Assembly (NCBI RefSeq): GCF_049546785.1
Contig: NZ_JBMWAN010000004.1
Coordinates: 434,001 to 498,000 of the forward strand
Direction: 5' to 3'
Origin: Nitrospira_D sp035465795
Lineage (GTDB): Bacteria > Nitrospirota > Nitrospiria > Nitrospirales > Nitrospiraceae
Length of the DNA: 64,000 bases
This document shows positions 34,063 to 42,810 of the stretch, piece by piece; within the stretch, counting starts at the first letter, position 1; every line of letters starts with the position of its first letter. The notes under the pieces are model-generated. The model was not told where the DNA came from. It did not search any database and saw nothing but the letters and a program-made list of their open reading frames with translations. The translations under genes were made by a program, and so were the position numbers.

Positions 34063-34431
34063 TGCCACCTCACCGTAAACGTTCACCCCCATTCACAGCA
34101 AGGGCAGTGCCACGGCATGAGGAGTTGATATGTCGCTGGCTGATTGCGCATAGACCCAATAATTGGCTCCCCACTTCTCCTGCCATGAGCCGTCGGCTGT
34201 CAGCTACCCTTCTCAAAATTGGGGGAGCCCTGCTACAGTGGAGAAACCCTTCCTGTGGCAGAAGGCGACAGGGACTGCAAGCCCGCAACCGTCAAACCTG
34301 AAACGAAAGGGGAATAAACGGGCCGAATATGTCGCTCTCTTCGATCCCTTACGCCTCTTCGCTCACCCTCACGAGACCATTAAGCAGACGGCATTGGACT
34401 TGCTCATTCCTTGTTCCAAAGGGAGGAGAGC
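34063..34431. promoter_or_regulatory. Divergent promoter region between two stress-gene operons
   Basis: About 370 bases separate two divergent operons that both begin with stress-type genes, so both promoters should lie here. A small palindrome CCAAT-A-ATTGG is at 34156-34166, and GGCTCCCC (34165-34172) recurs inverted as GGGGAGCC (34222-34229). Either could be an operator, but I cannot assign a regulator. A clear GG-N10-GC sigma-54 element was not seen. There is no convincing gene. Confidence 0.4.
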
Positions 34432-34527
34432 ATGACGCGCACACAATGGCTGCTGGTTGGAGCGATCGCGCTTGGCGTGGCCATCGGCATCTATCTTCTG
34501 TTCTTCTGCCCGACGGATTGCCACTAA
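34432..34527 (+). CDS. 31-aa single-span membrane peptide
   Basis: Short gene with an ideal GGGAGGAG ~5 nt before its ATG. The product is 31 aa: a basic N-terminus (MTRTQW), a hydrophobic stretch LLVGAIALGVAIGIYLLFF, and a Cys-containing tail CPTDCH. It would span the inner membrane once. It is 12 bp before the next gene and surely co-transcribed with it. The CxxxCH end could bind metal or form a disulfide, though this is speculative. Confidence 0.7.
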   Translation: MTRTQWLLVGAIALGVAIGIYLLFFCPTDCH

Positions 34528-34539
34528 GAGGGGAGGCCC

Positions 34540-35403
34540 ATGAAGCTGCTGCTTGCTGTCGATGGATCTGATCAATCGTACGAGGCTGTGCGGGCACTGA
34601 AGTACCTGTCCCGCGCCGACGAGTTGCACCTGCTGCATGTGCTGGACGTGCCCAGACCGGCCTATCCGATGATGGTGCCCGAAGTCGCACAGGAGTTGTA
34701 CGCCACCGTCGAGCAGAACATGCGGGAGGACGGCAACCGGCTGCTGGAACGGATCGTCTCGCTCCTGCCGATGGATGCGGGCCCCGTGACAAAGCATCTG
34801 GAAATCGGCTCACCCGCCGACCGGATCGTGGAGTATGCGGCCACGCATCAGGCGGATCTGGTCCTGGTGGGGGCGCGCGGCCTCGGCCCGATCAAGGAAC
34901 GGTTCATGGGAAGCGTGTCCCACCGGGTCCTGACATTTGCTCCCTGCGCCACGTTCATTCTGCCCGGCCTCATGAAGACCTTGAAGCGGGTCCTGCTTCC
35001 CTTGCAGGGATCGCAGGATGCGGAGCGTGCGTTGCTGTTCCTGCGACAAACACCGTTTCGTGAACCGGTGACCATCACCCTCCTGACCGTCCTCCCGCAG
35101 ACCACGCCGCCCTGGCCGGTGGATGCCGTGACGGCAAAGCAACTGGAGAGCGAGTCGCTCCGCGGCGCCGAATCCTTCACAGAGACGGTCGCCGCTCAAC
35201 TGACGGCACTGGGCCATACGGTACAGCGCAGGGCGGTGCTCGGCGCGCCGGTGGAGGCGATTCTGCGTGAAGCCAAGACGCTGAACCCCGATCTCTTGAT
35301 GATGGGCTCGCGCGGCCGCCATGGAGTGACCCGCATGGTCCTGGGCAGCGTCTCGCACGCCGTTCTCCACCAGGCCCCGTGCCCGCTCCTGGTCTTTCAC
35401 TGA
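34540..35403 (+). CDS. Universal stress protein, two USP domains
   Basis: 287 aa, GGGAGG upstream of ATG. Domain 1 starts MKLLLAVDGSDQSYEAVRAL, with GARGLGPIKERFMGSVSHRV; domain 2 starts at KRVLLPLQGSQDAERALLFL with GSRGRHGVTRMVLGSVSHAV. Both ATP loops are complete. It is the fourth USP gene in the window and the first large gene of the plus-strand operon running to the pentapeptide gene. Confidence 0.92.
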   Translation: MKLLLAVDGSDQSYEAVRALKYLSRADELHLLHVLDVPRPAYPMMVPEVAQELYATVEQNMREDGNRLLERIVSLLPMDAGPVTKHLEIGSPADRIVEYAATHQADLVLVGARGLGPIKERFMGSVSHRVLTFAPCATFILPGLMKTLKRVLLPLQGSQDAERALLFLRQTPFREPVTITLLTVLPQTTPPWPVDAVTAKQLESESLRGAESFTETVAAQLTALGHTVQRRAVLGAPVEAILREAKTLNPDLLMMGSRGRHGVTRMVLGSVSHAVLHQAPCPLLVFH

Positions 35404-35416
35404 GGAGATCCTTGTC

Positions 35417-35584
35417 ATGGCACCGATGTACGACTACAAATGCCTGGACTGCGGTAAGGAATCGATGATCGTCGTCACGCTGAAAGAGCACGAACGAGGC
35501 GACCTGCAATGTCCTCAGTGCGGCAGCAAAAAGCTGCAACAGTTGTTGACTTCATTTATCGCCCATACCACCAAGAAGAGTTAA
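35417..35584 (+). CDS. FmdB-type zinc-ribbon protein
   Basis: 55 aa. Starts MAPMYDYKCLDCGKE and has a second CxxC in LQCPQCGSKKL, the two-CxxC layout of small FmdB/CxxC regulatory zinc ribbons. It probably binds one Zn and may act as a regulator. The start lies 13 bp after the USP stop with GAGGAG about 6 nt upstream; its stop overlaps the ATG of the cytochrome gene. Confidence 0.75.
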   Translation: MAPMYDYKCLDCGKESMIVVTLKEHERGDLQCPQCGSKKLQQLLTSFIAHTTKKS

Positions 35585-35949
35585 TGATGCGCCTGAAACC
35601 CCGATCGCTCGCGTTGGCCGCCTGGCTCAGTCTCTTCATGCCTCTTCACGTTACGGCTCAGGACTTTCCCGCCGATGTGGAGAGAGGGAAAGCCATTTAC
35701 CAGCGTCACTGCTCTACCTGCCACGGCCCCAGCGGATGGGGGGACGGACCGTCGGCCGCGGAATTGAAGGTCCCGCCGGCAAACTTCCAACGGTTCCGGT
35801 CGTTCATGAAATCGGATGAGGAATTGCTCCGCACCATCGAACACGGCGTCGTCTTCAGTCCGATGCATTCCTGGAGAGGCCAGCTCACCGACGGAGAAAT
35901 GCAGGACGTGCTGGCCTATATCCGTCTCCTCTCACAGCAGGGGCGGTGA
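35584..35949 (+). CDS. Small c-type cytochrome
   Basis: 121 aa. Signal peptide (LALAAWLSLFMPLHVTAQ), then one class-I haem c domain: haem site CSTCHG, and the distal methionine most likely in VFSPMHSWRG. The C-terminal helix is DVLAYIRLL. A periplasmic electron carrier, possibly linked to the cupredoxin of the divergent operon. The start is TAATG-coupled to the zinc-ribbon gene. Confidence 0.9.
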   Translation: MMRLKPRSLALAAWLSLFMPLHVTAQDFPADVERGKAIYQRHCSTCHGPSGWGDGPSAAELKVPPANFQRFRSFMKSDEELLRTIEHGVVFSPMHSWRGQLTDGEMQDVLAYIRLLSQQGR

Positions 35950-36044
35950 CGAGGCAAGGGACAATGTATTGATCTTGCGAAATGGTGCGGGGCCGGGGTC
36001 TGCAATCTCGCAATCACCAATCATACAGTACAATTCCTACTTTC

Positions 36045-36626
36045 ATGATATCCCTCACACCTGACGATGCCCTGCTGATTGCCGACATCCAGAACGATTT
36101 CCTCCCCGGCGGCGCCCTCGGCATCCGCGGCGGAGACGAGATCCTCCCCCCCCTGCTGAGCTACATGCGCCGATTCCACACTCACGGTCTTCCCGTTTTT
36201 CTGACACGCGATTGGCACCCGCCCCATCATTGTTCGTTCCGGACAGAGGGAGGGGTGTGGCCCGTGCACTGTGTGGCCGGTTCGCCCGGCTCTTTACCGC
36301 CGGCGATCTTCGACGCGCCTGCATCGGCCGTCATCATCTATAAGGCGATCGACGCCGACCACGAAGCCTACTCGGCATTTCAGGACACTCTGCTGCATCG
36401 CCATCTCCGGGCCATCGGCGTGCGGCGGCTGTTCATCGGCGGCCTGGCGACCGATTATTGCGTGTTGAACACGGTGAAGGACGCCCGGGCCTTGGGCTAT
36501 GCCGTCTGCCTGCTGACAGACGGCATCAGGGCGGTGAACCTCCGGCCCGAGGACGGTCGTCACGCCGAAGAGGAGATGATCAACCTGGGAGCGGTCCCGG
36601 TCCATGTGGAGATGCTGACCGCATGA
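36045..36626 (+). CDS. pncA: Nicotinamidase
   Basis: 193 aa. Isochorismatase-fold hydrolase with catalytic triad Asp14 (ADIQNDFLPGG), Lys100 (IYKAID) and Cys139 (ATDYCVLNT). Metal ligands are Asp56, His58 and His62 (RDWHPPHH). It hydrolyses nicotinamide to nicotinate for NAD salvage. The next gene, nicotinate phosphoribosyltransferase, overlaps by 4 nt (ATGA), so the pair forms a complete two-step salvage route. Confidence 0.93.
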   Translation: MISLTPDDALLIADIQNDFLPGGALGIRGGDEILPPLLSYMRRFHTHGLPVFLTRDWHPPHHCSFRTEGGVWPVHCVAGSPGSLPPAIFDAPASAVIIYKAIDADHEAYSAFQDTLLHRHLRAIGVRRLFIGGLATDYCVLNTVKDARALGYAVCLLTDGIRAVNLRPEDGRHAEEEMINLGAVPVHVEMLTA

Positions 36627-37957
36627 ACCCTTCGACAAGCGCACTGCTGACCGATCTATACCAACTCACCATGGCACAGGCCTACCATGAACAGCACATG
36701 CTGGAGCCGGCGGTCTTCGAACTGTTTGTCCGCAAACTGCCGCCCCACCGGAACTTCCTGGTGGCCGCCGGCCTTGAACAGGTCCTGGACTTTCTCTCGG
36801 AGTTGCAGGTCACGCAGGCAGAACTCGCCTGGCTGAGCCGGACGGGACGGTTCTCGCCGGGCCTTCTGCGCTACCTGGAGACGCTACGCTTCACCGGCGA
36901 TGTGGATGCCATGCCCGAAGGAACGATCTTCTTCCCGCATGAGCCGATCCTCCGGATCGTCGCGCCGCTCCCGCAAGCGCAGCTCCTCGAGACCCGCGTC
37001 ATGAACCTCCTGAACTTCCAAACCATGATCGCATCAAAGGCTGCGCGGTCCGTGCTGATTGCAGAGGGGAAACCGCTCATCGACTTCGGCCTGCGGCGCG
37101 CGCACGGGGCCGAAGCCGGCCTGCTCGCGGCACGGGCCAGCTATCTGGCCGGCTTCTCCGGCACCGCGACCGTCCTGGCCGGCATGGCCTATGGCATCCC
37201 CCTCTACGGCACCATGGCCCACTCCTTCGTGCAGGCGCACAGAGATGAAGCCATCGCCTTCGAGCACTTTGCCCGGGCCCAGCCGGATAATGTCGTCCTC
37301 CTGATCGACACCTACGACACGGAGGCCGCCGCCCAAAAGGTCGTTACGTTGGCCCCTTCGCTCAAAGCCAAGGGCATCACGGTGAAAGGCGTGCGGCTGG
37401 ACAGCGGAAACCTGGCCGACCATGCCAGGAAGGTTCGTCGGATCCTGGACGAGGGAAGCTTGCCCCACGCACAAATCCTCGCCAGCGGCAATCTCGACGA
37501 ATACCGTCTGAAGGAGTTGATCCTGGGCCGCGCGCCGATCGACAGCTTTGCCGTCGGCACGGCCATGACCACCTCCGCGGATGCGCCCTCGCTGGACTGC
37601 GCCTACAAACTCCAGGAATATGCCGGCCGCCCCTGCCGCAAACGGTCGGAGGGAAAGGCCACCTGGCCGGGCCGCAAACAGGTCTACCGCCGCTACGGTC
37701 ATGACGGGGGATGTGAGCACGATCTGGTCACAACGCTGGATGACAGGGCCGAGGGCGCCCCGCTGCTTGAACCCGTCATGAGAACAGGCCGCCGCCTCGC
37801 TCCCTCGCCGGCATTGGCCGACATCCGCCGACGGGTGGCGACGCAACTCACGCAACTCCCAGCCCCGCTCAGAATTCTGGAGGAAGCCCGGCCCTACGAG
37901 GTGCGGATCTCATCCCAGCTAGAAGATCTCGCCCGGACTGTGGATCGTTCTCACTAA
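36623..37957 (+). CDS. pncB: Nicotinate phosphoribosyltransferase
   Basis: 444 aa from the ATG at 36623. Typical N-terminus LLTDLYQLTMAQAYHEQ, the FELFVRKLPPHRNFLVAAGLEQVL block, the DFGLRRAHG motif, and VRLDSGNLADHARKVR with later FAVGTAM. It converts nicotinate and PRPP to nicotinate mononucleotide. It belongs to the same clade as mycobacterial PncB; the DosR-regulated PncB2 (Rv0573c) is a relevant analogue. Coupled to pncA by a 4-nt overlap. Confidence 0.93.
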   Translation: MNPSTSALLTDLYQLTMAQAYHEQHMLEPAVFELFVRKLPPHRNFLVAAGLEQVLDFLSELQVTQAELAWLSRTGRFSPGLLRYLETLRFTGDVDAMPEGTIFFPHEPILRIVAPLPQAQLLETRVMNLLNFQTMIASKAARSVLIAEGKPLIDFGLRRAHGAEAGLLAARASYLAGFSGTATVLAGMAYGIPLYGTMAHSFVQAHRDEAIAFEHFARAQPDNVVLLIDTYDTEAAAQKVVTLAPSLKAKGITVKGVRLDSGNLADHARKVRRILDEGSLPHAQILASGNLDEYRLKELILGRAPIDSFAVGTAMTTSADAPSLDCAYKLQEYAGRPCRKRSEGKATWPGRKQVYRRYGHDGGCEHDLVTTLDDRAEGAPLLEPVMRTGRRLAPSPALADIRRRVATQLTQLPAPLRILEEARPYEVRISSQLEDLARTVDRSH

Positions 37958-38007
37958 ATATGGCATGGTCACGAATCGATGAATTTTACCTTTTAAGGAG
38001 ACACCAG

Positions 38008-39438
38008 ATGAAGCGAGCCTGTTTGAATGCCGATATCCTCCGGACCCTGCTGATCGTCGGGTTGACGATCGGCTCCGGCAGCATCACCTACGCCGGACAG
38101 TCAAGCCCCGCCCCTACCCATGCCGGGCAATGCAGCAGTCCCTTTAAAAACAAACCTGTTCCGGCCAAGACATTGCGCGCGCTCATCGAATCCCATGGAC
38201 AGTGGCTCGAGCAACGCAACAACCCGGCATATCACCGTGCCGATCTGTGCCAGTCCGACCTGCGCCAGGCGGCGCTGACAGAAGCGGATCTGGAACGAGC
38301 CCAGCTCGAAGGGGCCAATCTCCGGCAAGCGCGGCTGGCCCACAGCAATTTGAGCCAGGCAAGCCTGGCGGGAGCTGATCTGGCGAACGCCATCCTGGAA
38401 GACAGCAACCTCTCCGGTGCCGACCTCCGGCATGCCCGCTTGTCCGGGGCGCACATGTTCCGCGCCATCGGCGATGAAGCCGCGCTCTATGACGCCGCTC
38501 TCGTCGGCGCCCGTCTGGCCGAGTCCACGTTCGAGCGGGCCCATTTTGAGGGCGCAGATCTGTCCTCGGCCGATCTGACCAATGCCAACTTCGTGGATAG
38601 CTATTTTTACGGCGCCATCCTGCAGCGCGCGACACTCGAAGGAACCGATCTGATGGGAGCCGACCTGCGCCGCACCGTCCTCACGAAGGCCAACCTGCGT
38701 CAGGCGAATCTCCAGGGAGCCCTGCTCGACAGCGCCAGACTTGAGCAGGCTCGTCTGATGGAAGCCGACCTGGAAGGCGCCTACATGGACGAAACGAATT
38801 TGCACGAGGCTAACCTGCGAGAGGCTATTCTCCGCGGAGCGGACATGCGTTACGCCAATCTACAGGGAGCGAATTTGAATCAAGCGGATCTGGAAGAGGC
38901 CAACCTGGAAGGGGCACGGCTGGTGAAAACGAATCTGCAATCGTCCAAGCTCCGGATGGCGATCTTCTATCACGCCCATATCGATGAGGCCGATTTCCGT
39001 GAGGCGCACCTATATCGGGCCGTCTTCATCGGAGCACGGGGATCACGCCCCAACTTCTCAAAAGCTGACCTGTCTGAAATCTATGCGCCGAAAACCTCCC
39101 TCCGGCAGGCTCAATTCAACGAGGCCAACCTGGAAGCGGCCAACCTCGTCGCAGCGGATCTGAGCGGCTCGCATTTCAACCACGCCAACCTCACACATAC
39201 AAATCTTCATGAAGCGAACCTCCAGGATGCCACGATGGCCGGAGCCAACCTAACCGGGGCACGGCTCGATGCAGCCGATCTCCGTCGCGCGAATTTGCGG
39301 GGCGCGACGCTGACCTCCGTGACCGGGCTGACGCAGGCCCAACTCGACCGCGCCTGTGTCGACGAGCAGACCACCTTGCCGCCGGAGCTCAACCGTCCGG
39401 CTCCCTGCGGCCCCGCAAAGAAACAGGCCAAGCCATGA
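38008..39438 (+). CDS. Exported pentapeptide-repeat protein
   Basis: 476 aa from the ATG at 38008 (AAGGAGA 6 nt upstream). N-terminal signal peptide (ILRTLLIVGLTIGSGSITYA) and a ~60-residue N-domain precede some 60 pentapeptide repeats of the A(D/N)LxX type (e.g. GADLMGADLRRTVLTKANLRQ), which form a right-handed quadrilateral beta-helix. The signal sequence indicates a periplasmic or surface location, unlike DNA-mimic QnrB-type members. Function unknown. Last gene but one of the plus-strand operon. Confidence 0.88.
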   Translation: MKRACLNADILRTLLIVGLTIGSGSITYAGQSSPAPTHAGQCSSPFKNKPVPAKTLRALIESHGQWLEQRNNPAYHRADLCQSDLRQAALTEADLERAQLEGANLRQARLAHSNLSQASLAGADLANAILEDSNLSGADLRHARLSGAHMFRAIGDEAALYDAALVGARLAESTFERAHFEGADLSSADLTNANFVDSYFYGAILQRATLEGTDLMGADLRRTVLTKANLRQANLQGALLDSARLEQARLMEADLEGAYMDETNLHEANLREAILRGADMRYANLQGANLNQADLEEANLEGARLVKTNLQSSKLRMAIFYHAHIDEADFREAHLYRAVFIGARGSRPNFSKADLSEIYAPKTSLRQAQFNEANLEAANLVAADLSGSHFNHANLTHTNLHEANLQDATMAGANLTGARLDAADLRRANLRGATLTSVTGLTQAQLDRACVDEQTTLPPELNRPAPCGPAKKQAKP

Positions 39439-40097
39439 CCACTTCACACGAGCATGCCGTACGGATCACGCGAGGCCGGGTCTCTCTTGAGGGAATACTC
39501 GGACTTCCGGCCGGTCCGCGCGGCGTCGTCGTCTTTGCGCACGGCAGCGGCAGCGGCCGGTTCAGTCCTCGGAACAACTTTGTTGCCCGCCATCTGCAGC
39601 AACACGGCCTCGCAACCCTGCTGCTTGATTTATTGACGCCGGATGAAGCCGATGATCGGGGCAAGGTGTTTGATATCGATCTGCTGGCCGACCGGTTGTT
39701 GCTGGCCAAGGCCTGGCTCGAAGAGGAACCTCGCACGAAGGAGCTGGGTATCGGCTACTTCGGAGCCAGCACCGGAGCCGGCGCGGCCTTGCAAGCCGCA
39801 GCCAGAGATCCCTCGAAGATCCAGGCCGTGGTCTCGCGAGGCGGAAGACCTGACTTGGCTGAGCCGTATCTCGCGTCAGTGACCGCGCCGACGCTCCTGA
39901 TCGTCGGCGGCTGGGACGAACCGGTCATCGAGATGAACCAATCGGCCTATGAACTCCTGACCTGTGAAAAGAAACTCATCATCATCCCCGGCGCCACCCA
40001 CCTCTTCGAAGAACCGGGCACGTTGGAGCAGGTGGCTGATCATGCCTGCACATGGTTTCAGCGGTATCTTCATCGGGGAGGGACAACGGCCAGGTGA
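39435..40097 (+). CDS. Alpha/beta hydrolase (dienelactone-hydrolase-like)
   Basis: 220 aa. Typical strands and motif GVVVFAHGSGSGRFSPRNNFVA, nucleophile Ser in YFGASTGAGAALQAA, an Asp in VGGWDEPV and His in IPGATHLFEEPG. Often annotated as dienelactone hydrolase or phosphoribosyltransferase-associated hydrolase. The substrate cannot be told. It overlaps the pentapeptide gene by 4 nt and ends 7 bp before the convergent kinase gene. Confidence 0.85.
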   Translation: MTTSHEHAVRITRGRVSLEGILGLPAGPRGVVVFAHGSGSGRFSPRNNFVARHLQQHGLATLLLDLLTPDEADDRGKVFDIDLLADRLLLAKAWLEEEPRTKELGIGYFGASTGAGAALQAAARDPSKIQAVVSRGGRPDLAEPYLASVTAPTLLIVGGWDEPVIEMNQSAYELLTCEKKLIIIPGATHLFEEPGTLEQVADHACTWFQRYLHRGGTTAR

Positions 40098-40104
40098 CGA
40101 AGTC

Positions 40105-40638
40105 TTATCTACTCATAAACTTGGCGTTCACAAGTTCCAGAATTTCCCCCGCTGCCTCGTGCGCGGGGACCTTCGTCGTATCGATGGTGAGATCCGGGTG
40201 GAGCGGCGCTTCGTAGGGTTCCTGCAACCCTGGCACAGTGAGGGATTCCCCCCGCTGTCCGCGCTGGTAGGTCCCTTTGTAGTCGCGCTGCATGCACGTC
40301 TCGATCGGGCAGACCACAGCCACCTCGACGAACCGCTGAATCATACTCCGGCCGAAATCGCGATAGGCCCGCCTGGTGGCGGTCGCATCGAAGATGACCG
40401 TCACGCCATGCGCCACCAAGCGCGCTCCCGTAAAGGCCAGGGCGCGATAGAACAGATCCCTCTCCGATTCGGAATAGGTTGCGGTCGGCGTGAGGACACG
40501 CCGCACTTTGTCCGACTCCAGCACCTCGACAGTGAGCCCCGCCGCTTCCAGCTTCGGCCGCAACTCGCGCACGATGCTGCTCTTTCCCGACGCGGGCAGG
40601 CCGGTGAGCCAGATGGCGAAGGCCTGATGTCGTGTCAT
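40105..40638 (-). CDS. cysC: Adenylylsulfate kinase-like protein (CysC family)
   Basis: 177 aa from the ATG at 40638; an upstream GTG at 40692 lies within a repeat-like GAGGCAAGGGG sequence and is less likely. P-loop GLPASGKSS, then LESDKVRRVLTPTATYSESERD and CPIETCMQRDYKGTYQRG, matching APS kinase. It makes PAPS from APS, or phosphorylates another substrate. It lies beside an APH-type kinase. No sulfate assimilation genes are near, which leaves the physiological role open. Confidence 0.82.
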   Translation of the reverse strand: MTRHQAFAIWLTGLPASGKSSIVRELRPKLEAAGLTVEVLESDKVRRVLTPTATYSESERDLFYRALAFTGARLVAHGVTVIFDATATRRAYRDFGRSMIQRFVEVAVVCPIETCMQRDYKGTYQRGQRGESLTVPGLQEPYEAPLHPDLTIDTTKVPAHEAAGEILELVNAKFMSR

Positions 40639-40716
40639 TTCATGACCCGCCTGGCTAGGGGCTAGAGGTACCATCATTTTCTCTCTCGCCACGTGCCCCT
40701 TGCCTCAAGCCTGCCG

Positions 40717-41805
40717 CTACAGCGCGCAATACTCATTCACCCTCGATGGATCGAACCGCGACGCGGCGAGCACGTTCTCCATAAAGGTAAAGATCGTGCG
40801 GCGGGTCTGGATCCGCAGCTTGGGATACCAGACCGGACTGGCCAGAACCAACCCGCGAAACGCAAAGAAGGGTGCGGCACAGGCTGTAATCTCCTCATCC
40901 CCGCTCGCCTCGACATACGCCTCCCAGAACAACCGGAAGAGCACATCGAACGGCCCCTGCAGCCTGCCCCAGCGGCAGAGCGAGTAGAAGAGATAGTTCA
41001 CCGTCATCGACGTCACATCGTCGGCCGGTTCGCCCCACTCCCCGCGCGACCGGTCGAGCACCACGAAGTCGATGCCCTTTTGGAAGAGGACGTTCCAGGG
41101 ATGAAAATCGCCGTGCACCTGAGACAGCCGCCCAGCCTTCTCCCGCAGACGCCAGCGCCAGCGGTTGCACGCCTCTTCGACGGACCGCAACAGGTCTTCC
41201 GTGATGAAACCGAACCGCTCGGGGTAACTGTCGGTCAGGCCCATGATGCATTCGCCATGACCGATCAATTCGCGAAGACGGCGGCGATACAGGCCGGCAT
41301 CCCGCTTCTTGCGCGCATGAATCTGCGCGAGATACCGCGCGAGCGCCGCCGTGCGATCCCGATCGAGCTTGCGCAGCGCCCCGCCCTTCGCGAGCCGTTC
41401 AAGATCGAGGTGATAACTCGCTCCCTCCACCCACTGATTGAGCACGAAGAACTCCTGCGCCCCTGCCACCGAGATCAGTTCCTGCTTGTCGATGAAAGCC
41501 CCCACATCGAGAGACTGTACATGACGGGGGAGCCGCCCGTAGGAATCGTAATCCCACAACATCGCCTGCGCGCGATCGGCCATGTGTTCGTGCCCGAAGG
41601 GACCGGGCTTCATCGTCTCCAGCACCGCCGATTGCAGACGGCGCCCGACACGGAACGTGACTTTGACCGGCGTGCCATAGCCATATTGTTTCTGGGCCCC
41701 CTCCGAACTGGCCTTGCCGATCACCTCGCATGACACGAGGGTGACTTCGGGACCGAAACGGGCACGAAGGTATCGTTCAAGGGACTGCTTCTTCAGCATC
41801 GGCAT
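40717..41805 (-). CDS. APH-family phosphotransferase
   Basis: 362 aa from ATG at 41805. The kinase core is AGRLSQVHGDFHPWNVLF (catalytic HGDFHPWN) followed by VVLDRSRGEWGEPADDV (DFG-like Asp). It belongs to the aminoglycoside-phosphotransferase/choline-kinase fold, but the overall sequence suggests a small-molecule or protein kinase rather than resistance. In many bacteria this type is fused to a P-loop kinase ('bifunctional APH/ATP-binding'); here the partner CysC-like gene follows separately. Confidence 0.8.
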   Translation of the reverse strand: MPMLKKQSLERYLRARFGPEVTLVSCEVIGKASSEGAQKQYGYGTPVKVTFRVGRRLQSAVLETMKPGPFGHEHMADRAQAMLWDYDSYGRLPRHVQSLDVGAFIDKQELISVAGAQEFFVLNQWVEGASYHLDLERLAKGGALRKLDRDRTAALARYLAQIHARKKRDAGLYRRRLRELIGHGECIMGLTDSYPERFGFITEDLLRSVEEACNRWRWRLREKAGRLSQVHGDFHPWNVLFQKGIDFVVLDRSRGEWGEPADDVTSMTVNYLFYSLCRWGRLQGPFDVLFRLFWEAYVEASGDEEITACAAPFFAFRGLVLASPVWYPKLRIQTRRTIFTFMENVLAASRFDPSRVNEYCAL

Positions 41806-41844
41806 GAAGGAGGTCTCTCGCAAGTCATGTTCCAAGCCAAGCCC

Positions 41845-42083
41845 GGCGAGAGGCACAAGGCGAGAGGCAAGGGAAGTAAGAAACTCTTCTAGAATTCACC
41901 GCCGCAGACCTCTCGCCCCCTGCCCCTCGCCTCTCGCCCAATTCCCACTGGCGCATTGAGCTTCACCAACAGAAAATCCGCTGGGGCAAAACGCGCCACT
42001 CAAAGAAAAGACTAGAGGCAACGGGCAGGGAGCGAGAGGCGGGAATCGTCAATCCCCCAGCCTCTTGCCCCGCACCCCTCGCC
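41845..42083. repeat. GAGGCAAG/GCGAGAGGC-rich interspersed repeats
   Basis: Several imperfect blocks rich in GAGAGGC and GAGGCAAG, and their complements, are arranged as two hairpin-like inverted pairs: 41845-41873 with 41909-41939, and 42014-42044 with 42061-42083. The same words recur at 40681-40705 and at the fdhB/fdhA repeat (28547-28613), so they are an interspersed family. The 450-bp gap 41806-42255 otherwise contains no gene. Confidence 0.55.
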
Positions 42084-42255
42084 ATTTTCATAACCAGGCA
42101 TATTGCTTGCGATCGGTATATTTGAGACAGATTAGCGACCAGGCTATTGGGGTGACAGGCTGATTCGACTTGCTTCTCAAGAAGCCTCAGCCTTAGCCTA
42201 CGGATGCACGACGCCGGCGGAACTTTTCAGCATCCTGCCAAAAGGAGGAGCCCGT

Positions 42256-42810
42256 ATGGATCTCGAGATCGAAAGCCGCAATATCGAAATGACCCCGCGA
42301 TGGAAGACGGAAATCGAAGCCCGCATGGCAGACCTGCAACGGAACCACGACGATCTGACCCACGGGCGCGTCACCTTGACGAAAAACCGCCATCACAAGA
42401 AGCTCGACAACGTGGCCGAGGCGCTCGTCCTCATCACGCTCCCCGGCCGTCAGACATTGACGGCCCGCAAGGAAGACAAGACCTTCGAGGAAGCGATCCG
42501 GGCCGCCTTCGACGCCGTCGCCATCGAACTCCGCAAGTTTCGTGAGAAACGGGGCCGGACTGAGGTGCGCACCGCGCCGATCCCTCCTGAACGGGGCGTC
42601 ATCTGCAAACGCTTCCCCCAGGAGGGCTACGGGTTCATTCTCCAAGAAGGAGGCGGGGAAGTGTATTTCCATCAGAATTCGCTGCAGGGCCTGACGTTCG
42701 AGGAGCTGGAGGACGGGACGGTAGTCGTCTTCAACCTTGAGCAAGGCAAGAAAGGCCCGCAGGCCACCGTGGTCACCCGTCCATCCCCCGTTGCAGCCAA
42801 AGGCCAGTAA
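42256..42810 (+). CDS. RaiA/HPF ribosome-hibernation domain fused to cold-shock domain
   Basis: 184 aa. AGGAG upstream of the ATG. Residues 1-105 are a HPF/RaiA (sigma-54 modulation) domain: IESRNIEMTPRWKTEIEARM, then VTLTKNRHHKKL and FEEAIRAAFDAVAIELRKF. Residues ~115-175 are a cold-shock (CSD) RNA-binding domain: GVICKRFPQEGYGFIL, then EVYFHQNSLQG. It should bind the 30S decoding region and silence ribosomes in low-energy states. The LonC gene begins immediately after the stop. Confidence 0.9.
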   Translation: MDLEIESRNIEMTPRWKTEIEARMADLQRNHDDLTHGRVTLTKNRHHKKLDNVAEALVLITLPGRQTLTARKEDKTFEEAIRAAFDAVAIELRKFREKRGRTEVRTAPIPPERGVICKRFPQEGYGFILQEGGGEVYFHQNSLQGLTFEELEDGTVVVFNLEQGKKGPQATVVTRPSPVAAKGQ

